A stretch of 64,000 nt of DNA from Pyrus communis. Lineage: Eukaryota; Streptophyta; Magnoliopsida; Rosales; Rosaceae. The position numbers were made by a program, and so were the translations under genes. Shown here piece by piece: positions 22,383 to 33,650 of this stretch (position 1 is the first letter of the stretch; each line of letters begins with the position of its first letter). The notes below the pieces were generated by a model, which saw only the letters and a list, made by a program, of their open reading frames with translations, had not been told where the DNA came from and did no database searches. Where the stretch lies: NCBI RefSeq assembly GCF_963583255.1, contig NC_084806.1, positions 18,208,317 through 18,272,316 on the forward strand, in the 5' to 3' direction.

Positions 22383-23060
22383 GACCATCTCCAATCCTTA
22401 GCTTAAAACCTAAATTTTTTTAGCCCAGAAAATTTAGGTTTTAACCCATAAACAGTTTTTTTGCTCCAACCCTCATGGTCTAAAATTTTTAGCCTCAAAT
22501 TATTAAAGAATGAATTTAGGCTATTTTTTCAAAAGTAACTTTAAAAAAAAATTATGTTGACTATCTTAATTTAATTTTATGAACATTTTAACCTAAAAAT
22601 ATATAGATTCTGATAAATATTGAAAAATTACTAAATCAACACCATGAAACTCATGAAATACTATGGAAGAATATTAAACACATGATAGAGATGTCTATTA
22701 GCCATTGAATTTAATTTTGGATCATTAAAACTTAATTTACCGTTAGATTTGACTATATTAGATATTAACGGTTGAATTAAATAAATTTATAAAATTAAAA
22801 ATTAAACATTAAATCAATTAAATATGGAATGTTGGATACCAACAGCCCATTTGAATGTATGCCATTAGATTATATAAAAGAGTTGTTAGGCACATCAATG
22901 AAATAGGCAAGTGGGTGACAAGCCCAAGTGGGTGGGTCCTCATGCTATAGCGCATGGCGCGTTCCCTTTCGTCCTCAGGCATTTGGCTTTCAACACCAAA
23001 CTTTCACTCGCTCAAGTGTGCCACACCACTAACCCAAACCTCCAAGAGTTGGAGTTGATC
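22383..23060. mobile_element. PIF/Harbinger-type MITE at the copy B transcription start
   Basis: 678 bp, with ends GACCATCTCCAA and (opposite strand) GATCAACTCCAA, flanked by TTA (22380-22382 and 23061-23063). Copy C at 35575 reads 'attccttacacatt' uninterrupted and supplies the empty site. Non-coding. Confidence 0.85.
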
Positions 23061-23084
23061 TTACACATTAAGAAATAAATATAG

Positions 23085-23510
23085 AAAACTAGATTTTAAT
23101 CCTTAAATAAGATGAAGTTTAGAAAAATGTCTTATAAACGATTAAAAATTGGTTTTAGTCCCTAGACTCTATTTAATGCCAACATCTTATATAAGAAAAT
23201 ATTTTTGTAAAATTTTTTCGATACACATGTTTTTGCATATTTTCTTATATGCCACTAATTCATTACAATATATTTAGGTACGAATATTTTGGTACACTAC
23301 GTTAGTATAATATATTTACGTACAGACATTTCGGTACACTAGTTTAATATCATATATTTAGGTACGGAATTTTTCGCTACACTTATGTTTTTGCATATTT
23401 TCTTATGTGCCACTAATTCACTACAATATATTTAGGTACAGACATTTCATAATATTAATTTAGTAAAATATATTATGATAGGTACACTAATTAAAGAAAG
23501 TAAAATAAAT
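23085..23510. repeat. Insertion with about 44-bp tandem repeats in copy B leader
   Basis: Absent from copy C. From about 23266 to 23480 a unit of roughly 44 bp containing 'atatatttaggtacgg' and 'tttcggtacactag' recurs about four times, the last after a spacer. No TIR or TSD settled; class unknown. Confidence 0.55.
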
Positions 23511-23514
23511 ATAT

Positions 23515-23685
23515 TTCACCGTACCACTTGCTTTAATTGCTTTTTAGGAGAATAATATTGAATGGTATAACTACTACTCGAATACTACTTGCTATAGTTC
23601 CTAGTCGTCGGGTCGTCAACACGACTTTTTAGTTCTTGAGTTGTAGTATTTGCTGGATCATCGACCTTTGTAGGTAGAATCACTG
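23515..23685 (+). other. Copy B 5' UTR exon and leader intron donor
   Basis: Conserved with copy C (35610-35772). It ends at AATCACTG|gtaagc (23685/23686). The leader intron runs to the acceptor 'cgcattag' at 23949, ten bases before the start codon. The conservation of both splice sites in B and C supports this intron. Confidence 0.6.
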
Positions 23686-23959
23686 GTAAGCTACTCATCC
23701 TTAGACTTCAATTCATTTCATTGTGCATATGACAGTTTTACTTCGATTATCCTCTTTATTTATAAACATTTTGCTTCTGTGATTTTATTCTCTCTAATTC
23801 TCTGCTTAAATTTCCAGTTTCTCAATAATCTGGGTACTTTGAAGCCATAAGTTAATACTTTTGGTAGATCGAGTTTGTCTTTTTGTTCTTAGCCATAAGT
23901 GGTCTTGATCTTATAATTTTGATGAATTTCTGTGTTTTCATCGCATTAGGACGGATCGC

Positions 23960-26503
23960 ATGTCGATTTTTTGTGATCTGTTACGATGTCTTCTTTGCTG
24001 TGATGATGAGCATGATAATGCTTATCATTCTCTCAGTCAATTTCCTGCGCAAACCGCTTCCAACAAGCGTGATTACTATTATGAAACTTCCAACAGAAAC
24101 ACTTCCCAACCCTTCACATCTTTTACACCAGCTGCATCACCCCTTAAACCGCCATCAACCCAATATAATCATGTCCTATCTCCCTTTAGTTCATCTTCAT
24201 CGTCTCCCAACCCCAAGCCTGCGTCGTCTTTGTCCAAACTCAATACATCTTCATTATCCCCTAAGTCACCACAATCTTTTTCCTTTGAATCGTATTCAAC
24301 ATCCCTTGCAACCCCAACATCTTCAACTAAGCTGCCCCAATCCACTTTTGTTCATTCATATAATTCATCTAAATCACCCCTCAACCCCCCAACATCTTCA
24401 TTCAAACTGTCGCAATCTTTCTCTAGTTCTTCAGCTAGCCCTCCTATACCTTCTTCGTCATCATCTACATTTTATACTAGAACTTCTAATATCGTCTCAT
24501 CCTCTAAGGCACCTCAGGCTTCATCTAGACCAAATTCATCATCCCCAAAGCCTCCAACTTCTTCTCCGAAACCACCTTCATCTTCCTGTACACCAACAGC
24601 TTCTTCCAAACCATCTTCGTCTTCCTCATTTACTTCATCGTCCCCTAACCCTCCAACGTATTCGTTTAAACCTAAGAAATCTTCTCTTCTCAATGCATCA
24701 TCTCAGTTTTCTCCTAAACTATCTACATCCGCCTCTAACCCACCTCCGGCATCTGCTTCGAAACCATGTCCATCTTCCTCTACTGGACCTCCCGTATCTT
24801 CCACTAAGCTCCGTCCAATGTTTAAGCCAGCTCTATCTCACGCCTCTTCGGATGTATTAGATCAGATGGGGAAGAAAAGTTATGTATGGGTTGAGAAGGA
24901 TTCATTACCTATCTTCGCAATTCCTGACAATATAAAAGATTTGATCAAAAATGACATTGCGCCGAAAGTTCTAAACCAGCCTCTGTCTCCCGTGACTTAT
25001 AAGGATTATTTCTCTGCTCTCTTATATGCTGAAGAGTTCTTCTATGAGGTACGCTTGAATATTTGCCCTTTCGTAATGCCTTTTTCCTCTTACTTGTTAC
25101 TTACAAAAACTAGGACCAACATCTAACCTTTTACTTGAGAAAATTTTGAAAGATACGAGGGATTCTATCTGCCTATGAAGTCTCGTTAAGTTGTGTTCGT
25201 ACTACTCTACTGCTGCCATTGGTTGGTGGTATGAATTACAGATTGAATCATGCTTTTCTTTGAAACAGAAATGGCCTCATTTCGATTTGGAGAATGTCAC
25301 TGTAGAGTTGCAGAGAGCAGCAGTTTTTAAAAAACCAGACAGGGTAGAGAAGCAGAGAGCAGCAGTTTTTAAAAAACCAGACAAGGTAGAGAAAACCTTT
25401 GTAGCATTTGATATGGCTTCTTTTCCTGAGAATCCCCCATTCCTTTTGTCGAGGGACTTGGTCCATGTACGACCATCGGGGACAAATGCCGAGCCATTTC
25501 AGGTAAACTACGAGCATCGATCCATAAACATTCATTGGATTCTAAATGTATATCTCATTTCCTTCAATTATCCATTGACATGATCTTACCTGTTATACAG
25601 GGCTTTATATATCGCGTCGTCAAGAGCAGTGTTGTTTTAGTAGAATTTGAAGATGACTTTTATGTTCATCATTATTCGACCCGAAAATATGATGTCAGCT
25701 TCTCATTCAATAGAGTCTGTTTGAAAAGAGCTCACCAAGCTGTACAAAATGCATCGGATGCTTTGTTTAGGAACTTCCTCTTTCCTGAGTCTGTTTTGCG
25801 TACGAACATTCCCACTGCACCAGCGCTGCTGTGCACTGATCATAAACTTGATCTCAATCAATTATCTGCAGTTCGTCATATTTTAGGCATTCGTGGCTCA
25901 CCACCTTACCTTTTGGCTGGCCAGCTCTGTGTTGAAAAGAGCAGGTTTGAAAAGAGCGGTTTTAGGCTATCGAGAACTGGAGTGGTGATTAGTGAAGCAG
26001 TGTACCAGTTATGCCAAACTTCACACGGAAATAGGATCCTTATATGTGCTCCTAGTAACCGCTGTTGTGATCAGCTTATGAGAAGCTTGTTGAAATGGAT
26101 TCCTGAGTCGGATATGTTTCGAGCGAATGCTGCATTCCGCGAGAAAGAAGAGGTACCTAAAGACATCCTCCCATCATGCCTTTACGAAGAGACTTGCTTC
26201 TCTTGTCCTCCGACGGAGGAACTTTGTGAATTCAGAGTGATCTCCTCCACTTTCATGAGTAGCTTTCGGCTGCATGATAAAGGTCTAACTGCTGGACATT
26301 TTAGTCATATTTTTCTGGTGGATGCTTCGTCTGCTATTGAGCCAGAAACATTGGTGGCCTTGACTAGTTTCGGTGACAAAAATACTACTGTTATAGTTAC
26401 CGGTGAAGCAGGAGACCGTTCGCGTTGGGTTCGAGCTGACATCGCTAGGAAAAAGGGACTGAAGATTTCATTCTTTGAAAGACTTTCCAAGTTAGGGCCA
26501 TAA
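23960..26503 (+). CDS. SDE3/MOV10-like pseudo-helicase, copy B (741 aa, intact frame)
   Basis: Exons 23960-25048, 25269-25502 and 25601-26503 join in phase 0 at good splice sites (GAG|gtacgc, cag|AAATGG, CAG|gtaaac, cag|GGCTTT) and give 741 aa. Residues 1-20 are Cys-rich (MSIFCDLLRCLLCCDD), a candidate S-acylation anchor. Residues about 35-300 are Ser/Pro-rich and probably disordered. From about 305 the protein follows the SDE3/MOV10 family, including the region before the helicase core and the first RecA domain. The core motifs are degraded: the Walker A site (residues about 548-570) has no GKT, the DEAG box is VDASS (681-685), and motif III is GEAGDR (709-714). Motif Ia survives as CAPSN (590-594). 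RecA2 is absent; Arabidopsis SDE3 is about 1,000 aa. No ATPase activity is expected. Any role in RNA silencing is inferred from the family only. Confidence 0.82.
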
Positions 26504-27241
26504 TGTGTTGAAGCCTCAGTTCAATGCTCATCACACAATTGGAGCACTGTCAAGAGTAAGACTCACTGAACATCTACAGGCAACTTTCTGAGTTTTTTCG
26601 TCGGTCGCCATCGAATATGTACGCGTATTTTATATTATTCAAATATGTGCGTGTGTGTGTGTGTTATCGTACTTACGCTCGTCTAGATGTTTTGCGTATG
26701 ATTTCTTGTGCATTAAGCTTACAACAATTTTCTTAGATGTCTTTGGTTTCTGAATGTAGTATAGGGGTAGTCGATGGTACTCTAAGAGTATCCAATACTC
26801 CGGATATTTTTACATCACCCCACCAATACTCTGAAGCACCATAAAAAAAAAATTATGAGACTTGTCATTTGACCGTTTGGGGGTAAGAAAGTGCAGTAGT
26901 AGAAGCTTCATCTTTCAGAAAAGAAAAGGTGCACTTTAAACTCGAACGGGGAAAGAAAGGGCTTATGGAACAATAATAATCGTCAGCGCCCCCACAGATC
27001 GGGCATCCTCATGCACAGACTTTGTACGGTTCCAACCGCAAGGAAAATGTGATAACTTTGCAGACCGACTTTTGGAAGATTCTCGTTTCAACTAAATACT
27101 TGTGCGGATGGAAATTTTATCTGCACAAGTTAGGTTGGTGAATTTAACATCTGAACAAGAGTACTCGATTCAGAACGATCACCCGACTAATTAGTGTATT
27201 AACATTCAGAAAGATCACTCCTAGCTTCATCTGATATGCTT
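26504..27241 (+). other. 3' flank of copy B, conserved with A and C
   Basis: Starts with 'tcatcacacaattggagc' as in A and C, followed by a short GT run (26647-26662). No coding capacity. Probably 3' UTR and downstream DNA carried in the duplicated unit. Confidence 0.6.
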
Positions 27242-27483
27242 TTACTTTTCGTTTTCACAGGCAACCTGCACGTCAAATTCACAAAACTTAATCCCAAATC
27301 TGAATGAATTAACAGTTTGAGCCGCACACACCAAGCATAAGAACACTGATTCAGTTTCGAGTTTAGTGTGCGATTCCCCAGTTAATGGTTGGAATGTGCT
27401 TTCAAATGCAGCAGAAATGTAAGTCGCTGTGAAGGCAGACAAGTCTAATGAGTAGCAAAGCAGTCGATGACAATGTAGGAACA

Positions 27484-27484
<1 letters not shown>
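27242..27484 (-). other. Open minus-strand segment conserved in the unit (80 codons)
   Basis: On the minus strand this frame contains LCYSLDLSAFTATYISAAF, and the same peptide is encoded at 39055-39276 downstream of copy C. That second copy has a deletion and different flanks. No family recognised. It could be a displaced exon or a chance frame kept by recent duplication. Confidence 0.25.
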
Positions 27485-27514
<30 letters not shown>

Positions 27515-27517
<3 letters not shown>

Positions 27518-28812
27518 TTAGCTTTACTCTCTATTACGCAACTAATAATATATTTATTATTTTTACTTCAGGTGGGGTCGAAGTTTCCTGAGATTGACAC
27601 GTTCAAGGAGGTGTACGTGCGGCCTAGGTATGAGTTCATGGAGTAGCTCTATGTAAATTTTTAGAATTCTCAAATTTATAATTATTATTCATTTTAAATA
27701 AATGTCATATAAATATTAATTAACTTGTTTTTATAATTACAGGCTACTATGGTGGAGAGGAGCCAGGCTATCCTCAAGGAGGAGGCTTCCCAACTTCCCC
27801 CTGACACCCCGATAGAGGATGCGTCCCCCACTAGGATGCGGGTCTTTGTATCATGATGGACACCATCGACCAGAGACTTGGTCCTAGGCCGGGAATGTGT
27901 ATTGGGGCATGGAAAATGCCTGCTATTGTGAGACAGGAGTCTCCTCTTCCACCTCAACCTTGGGACAAGTTGCATCGCAGACGGAGTAAGTAGCAGAACT
28001 CCAACAGCAAATGGCGGCCCAAATGAGCGCATTGCGACCCAAATTGCCCACACCGCCAACCAAAGTGCCCATATTGCTGCCCAGGAGTCTAGGATGGCCC
28101 AAATCATCTCTGCACATCAAATGTCCCGCTTCAACATCCCCACAGTTACACCTCCTCCTCAAACACCCTCGACCTCCCAGGCCCCCGACCAGCTCAGGCG
28201 ATCGGCAAAGTTGACAATGATGATTTCATGTTGTAGTTTTTTTTTTATTTCTTTTTAAACATTTCTACTTTTTAAAAATTTTCCGGCTTGTACGTACATT
28301 TTCCTATTTATTTTAAATAAATATTTTTCCTTATCAATTACTGTTCCTAAATTCATTAAAAAAAATATTTTGTTTAAAATTCATTTTATAAACATTTAAA
28401 ATTAAAAAAATTAAAAATGGTTTGCACGACGAAATAGGTTGTCGTCCCCATTAATACGCGCAATGACAGGGATAAATCTTGCGAGAAGAAACTCTTCGTC
28501 CCACTAAACTATATGCGATGAAGTGACTCTTCATCGCTCTGTCCTTGCGCCACGAAAATTTTCGTCCCTTTACACTACATGTGACGAATGTGCTTAGTCC
28601 CCTTTAACTTAATGTGACGAAGCTTCAATTCGTCGCGCAAACACTTTTGTGCGACGATTGTTCTTCTCTTTGTTGCTCAAGACCTTTCTTTACGAGCCTT
28701 ACGCAACAAAGAGGTGGCGACGAAGATTTCGTCGTGTGTTATTTTAAGCAATGAAAATCTTCATTGTGCGACGGTTATTGTTTTGTCGCGATAATTGTTA
28801 ACAGTAGTAGTG
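27515..28812 (+). mobile_element. CACTA (En/Spm) remnant with Ptta-type transposase piece
   Basis: The right end is intact: read on the minus strand it starts CACTACTACTG, followed by subterminal repeats of the 'gcgacgaa.atttcgtcg' type (28430-28790). Upstream, pieces resemble the plant Ptta/En/Spm transposase: 'FKEVYVRP' near 27606, and after an acceptor (27741) MVERSQAILKEEASQLPPDT, then stops. The left terminus is not found, so this is a 5'-truncated copy. Confidence 0.7.
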
Positions 28813-29294
28813 TTATATGATACTAGTTTGACATATTGACTTTTAAAGCTTCGTGTTTTGTTTATTATTCATGCTTTAGTGTTCAATATTATTGGTCAAA
28901 TAGTACATGAATTATGGGGCAAGTATGCTGGGAAGAGAAATAGAGTTGGAACTTGGGATGCAAGAATTGTGGAATAGTGAAGCTAGCACAGCTAATTTTT
29001 TACACCGATAAGAGCAAATGAGGAAGTTTTTAGTCGTCAAGGGTATATTAATACTTTCAATACAATTTTTTGTTATAATTCTTATAAACTTAAAAAGGTG
29101 GTTATAATTTTATATGGGTCCAAATTTTAGTATTTTTTTTTTTTTCAAATTTCCCATTTGAAAACTCCTACAAATTCCATATGGATTTCAAGGATTTCTG
29201 TGGACTTCAGTTTTTGACATTGATGGATTTTTATAGTGACACTTCTTTAATTACAAAATTTATAAACTATTATAGAATTAAAAATAATAAAAAG
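28813..29294. other. Intergenic stretch
   Basis: AT-rich, nothing recognised. Confidence 0.4.
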
Positions 29295-32200
29295 GATTTT
29301 TATTACAAATAGTCCCTAAGATTGACTAGCATCATTAAGATACTTTATGAAATTGAAAATCGATCAATTTAGTCCCTGAAAATAGGTGTCACAAATCAAT
29401 GTGGCCCTTCCATCAAAATTGTGTCCAAAATTCTATGAACAAGACTTCACTGCTGAAATTTCAGCAGAAATTCCTGCTTACACCCAATCACGGGTGGACA
29501 AAGTTCAACAACGAAGTTAATTCCAAATTCTATTTTGTGCTGATGTGGCTTATAAATGGGTCCCACAAGTCTTTTTTTTTTTTAATAACAAATTGACCCT
29601 AAAATTGACCCATAATATCAAGAGAGTCCCTGAAATTGAAAATCAATCAATGTTGTGACAGCCCGTTCCGGATTTTCGAACCGTAGAGGTGAAATGACGA
29701 TTTTGCCCCTATTATTGTTGGTTTCGTTGTGTGGTTGTTTTGAGTTTTGTTTGGCTGGTTCTGGACCACACACACCTTCCCACATCCCCTCACCCTTTCC
29801 CCTGTCCTACATCCCTGTCCCGAGCCCTCTCTCTTTCCCATTTCTATCCTTCTTGTACGGACGACAACCAAAACCATCCAAACCTTCACAAATCGAGGAA
29901 ACAAATTACATATTCGTGCTCGTGAGGTCCGTATGAGTTCAACCATACCCATTTCAGGTAAGGATACCTTCGTTTTCACGTCGAACTCGGGATACCCCGA
30001 TTTGGTCACTGTTCATGCACACGTTAATTCTTGTGTTTTTGGGAATTTCGAGCTTGTAGGAAGCTTGGTGAGGTCCTTAGGAGGCTCGGGGTGGTTCGTT
30101 TGAAGGTTTTGGACGTCGGGATCGTGAGTTACAAGGTTGGCCGGAGTTGGTGGTGTTTTCCCGGCGAGTTTCCGTGTGTTTTAGTGCTTGAAAGTGGTAC
30201 GGATTTGTTCCTCTCGTTGTAAGCTTCATTTTGGTACCAATTTTGTGAAATTTGGTTGAAAAACGAAGAAGTTACAAGGTTTTGAAAATTTCTCGGTTTT
30301 CCGGCGCTGGAGCTTCGCCGGAGAAGATGATGGAATATTCCGTCAGTTTGGACGGAATATTCCTAACAGCGTTAACGGAATCCGTTAAAGTTGACGGAAT
30401 ATTCCTGACGGCGTTAACTGACGCCGTCAATGTGCTAGGCACGTGTGGCGGTGCCTTGGCTGGCACGTGGGGGCGCGTGTGGCGGTGGAAAATTTTTCTA
30501 AAAATATGGGGATGTTCTTGAGGTTGAGTAGATCACGTTGGTGTATTCATACACCCCATTTGAGCATTGTATAAGAAGTTATTTTGTGATGTTGGTTATG
30601 TGCTTTAAAATTAACGTTTTTATAGTTGTTTCGCATATAGGTGAGACCTATCCCGAGGACGAGCGCGGTCACTCGAGGCAAGGGGGTTACGACCCTTCTA
30701 CATACCAATGAGTGGGCTTTTGGTTTTCCGTATATACCTATATACTTATGCTTTTCCCAAAAAGTGAAATGAAACGTTTATTCGTTTATATGCCATGCTT
30801 ATTGTTTGCCGTTTGTTTATGCATTGTTAGTAGCCTATATATATATGTACGTTAGTGCTGCGGGCGCACAGGTAAGTGCCAGGTGAGTATGGTTTATGTT
30901 TATGTTCAATAGTGATTTGAGATGCATAAAGAGCTCATAACCTGCACCCCCGGTGTTAGTGCTCCCGCCCAGAGTTGGGCACAGTCCTTCACGTGATGTT
31001 CACCTCCCCCACCACACGCTCATCTTGGATCCAAGTTAAGTGCACAGTCCTGTCGTACAGACCACTTTAGGTGGTTTCGACTCGTAGGTGACCCGCGATT
31101 ATTCGCCCAGCCTTCACGTGATCGTAGCACTTGAGCGTACTTATATTACACCCAGTCCTGTCGTACAGACCACTTTAGGTGGTTCCAACTCGTGTGCAGG
31201 TATAGTTAGTGAGATGGAGATCTGAGCTCTAGATTCAGCCGTTTAGGTCACGTTAGGTGACTCCGGCTGACAGATTCATGGCATTGATTTTGACATTTTC
31301 CTAAGCACTTGCATTTATTCGAGGCATTTGGCATGGCTTATTTTGGAGCATGACTTATATATATATATATGTATATGTATATGTATATACTATTTTTCTG
31401 GGAAGTATACAGGTTTTACAGCGAGGGGTTAGAACTTTGTTTATGAAATGGTTTTAAAAAACTTTGTTTTTGCCCACTCACACTTTCTGTTTTGCACCCC
31501 TCCAAGTTCTAGTTGGCTAGCACTTTTGGTGGCTCCCCAGAGGATTTCCCTGGCATATCTGATAGATTAACACCAGTGTAGGACCACCTTTAGGGTGTGT
31601 TTATGTAGTATTGTTCTCCCGGACTGCATTAGGTCTTTGTGCTCTGAACTTGTTTTTCACGCTTGCACATGTATGTTCTTACGTTGTGTATAGCTGGTTT
31701 TTAGTTATTCATACTTTTATTATTATTTTATTAGCTTCCGTACTGTACACATGGTTACGTCACTTCCACGTGACGGCCAGCATGCCTTGATCTCAGTCGG
31801 GGTGTGTCAATGTAGTCCTAAAAATAAGTGTCTCAAATCAATATGGTCCTTCCCTGTAATTATGTTAAAAAATTTATTATGTATTGATATAGCACATAAA
31901 TGAGTCACACAAGTCTAATCAAATTAAAAATAAATTAGCAATAGGTTTAATAATTTAATAATGAACTTAAAAGTTGCCAACCTAGAAACCTAGTCCCACA
32001 ATCACCTCTGATCCCAACCCACACTCCTCTACCTCCATCTACGGTAGTTTTCACCGTCTTTTCTCTAAAAACAAATTATCAAGACACCCTTCACCAAATT
32101 GGACTAGGATCGAGATCACCTATGGTGATGGCTCAGATTGTCGACAACTTCTGTGACACCACTGTCAACATTTGGGTGATCGACAGCCTCACAACCTTTA

Positions 32201-32468
32201 GCTTGGAGAGTTTGTTGGGCGCTCTCCAAGTGATCTTGATGATGCGGAGAACGGCGAACTCTACCTTGAGATAATTTCACTGTGGAAAAAGTTATTTTGA
32301 CAACTTTTTTAATTAATTATAATACCACATCAACACATAACAGAATTGCGATGAATGATCATATTGATTTGGGACACCTATTTTTAGGAACTACATTGAT
32401 TGATTTCGATATCATGAACCATCTTAATGGTGTGGGTTAATTTCAAGAAACATTTTTGATAAAAACCC
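29295..32468. mobile_element. MULE-type MITE with long TIRs, split by a solo LTR
   Basis: About 110 bases at 29295-29405 match the reverse complement of 32355-32468, including 'aaaataggtgtc.caaatcaat'. The flanks TAATAAAAA / AAACAAAAA would be a 9-bp TSD with two changes. A second copy of the terminal repeat begins at about 29572, so the left side is duplicated or two related elements are joined. No transposase is visible. Confidence 0.65.
29654..31809 (+). mobile_element. Solo LTR, about 2.16 kb (probably Ty3/Gypsy)
   Basis: Begins TGTGACAGCCCGTTCC, ends GGGGTGTGTCA, and is flanked by ATGT on both sides (4-5 bp TSD). The host element reads through at this point. No primer site, internal region or second LTR. 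A related fragment, partly inverted, forms the loop of the palindrome at 48470-48698. Contains three GGAATATTCC dyads (30332, 30354, 30396). Confidence 0.8.
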
Positions 32469-33289
32469 AAACAAAAATGCTTTTGAAAAGAAATTTGACG
32501 AAGGTTTCTGTGGTAACCCCAATCTCCTCCCTAACGTTCTACCGAACTGCCCCCCACCCCGCCTCGCCCCCCCCCCCCCCCCCAAAAAAAAAAAAAACAC
32601 CAAACCAAAAAAGAGCAAATCTCTTCTTTACCTCACAACTTTCAATATTCTCCAGACCTCTTATATGTGTTATTGGTCATTGATAAATGATTTGTATTCT
32701 CTTTAAATTTTAAATTTTAATGAAGAGAAAGAGAAACCTATGGGGGGACTCTCCCGATGATGAGACTCGCAGTCTTACACTATGATGGGTCGGGTCGAAG
32801 TGAATCTAGAATGGTGTTCGTTGGTTTGTCTGCGTCACTGCGTTGGTGGCTGGCCTTGGTAAAGATAGTTGAAATTGATCTAAATTGGTCTCTATTTTTT
32901 TATTGGTTGTGGTTAGCTTTAAGGGCGCCCTAGATGGAAAAATGGGTTACTTTAGAACTCAAGTGAGATTTTGCATTAGAAGAAGATCAACTTCTTTGGG
33001 TGTCTTTTTTTGTGATCAAAGAGCACATTCAAGAGAGAAAAGAGCAGGAAGCTCAAATATAGCAATGAGCTTTCACAAGTGAAACATGCAAAGCCATAAA
33101 AATAGAAAGCAATCAATGGATTTGAAATTCTAAGGGGTGAGGTGGGATTCTTTTTTGTCTTGGTTATATAAATTTCTTGCTCTCAAATCTCACAAAATCC
33201 ACACCTTAATGAAATTCTACAAAATCTTTAATTTTATTTTAATACACCTCAATTTGGATGAACTTTAAAAATGTCTATTAAAATCTCAA
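32469..33289. other. Intergenic stretch with C/A homopolymer tract
   Basis: Contains a run of about 18 C followed by about 14 A (32570-32597). 33172-33289 is related to 17838-17908 plus 19258-19300, i.e. ancestral array sequence. No gene. Confidence 0.5.
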
Positions 33290-33492
33290 TTTTTTTTTAA
33301 TTTGAAAATGGGACTAGTTGACTTAACCACGGTAATCCACCCTTTCGGAGGACGGGAAGACTCATAGAGACATTTGAGCCTCCCCTTGGGCACTATTGTG
33401 CAATTCACCAATGTCAAGAATCAAACCTAGGACATGTCATGTGGAATGCGGGCTTGAAATTCATCTCAACCACTAGGCCATCTCGTGGTGGT
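33290..33492 (-). mobile_element. tRNA-derived SINE, minus strand
   Basis: About 200 bp. On the minus strand it begins with 'ccaccacgagatggcctag' (A-box TGGCCTAGTGG), has a B-box-like AGGTTTGATTC and ends in an A run. Flanked by a perfect 14-bp TSD TATTAAAATCTCAA (33276-33289 and 33493-33506). Confidence 0.88.
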
Positions 33493-33650
33493 TATTAAAA
33501 TCTCAAGTGATTACACCTAGATTTGCATTGATTCTAAAAATGTCTATTATAATCCTGGTTGACTACACAAGGATTTTAAAATCTTTTAAATTCTCTCAAA
33601 TTATAGTTTGACTACATTCCTTAAATAGTCCAGTAGCATTTTTTGTTAAA

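Noticed and set aside
23883..24860. 325-codon Leu/His/Pro-rich frame overlapping the copy B first exon, with a partner at 36225-36923
   Set aside because: It is a +1 frame shadow of the Ser/Pro-rich exon (TCn/CCn codons read as Leu/His/Pro). The exon frame has the conserved C-terminal SDE3 match and splice phase.
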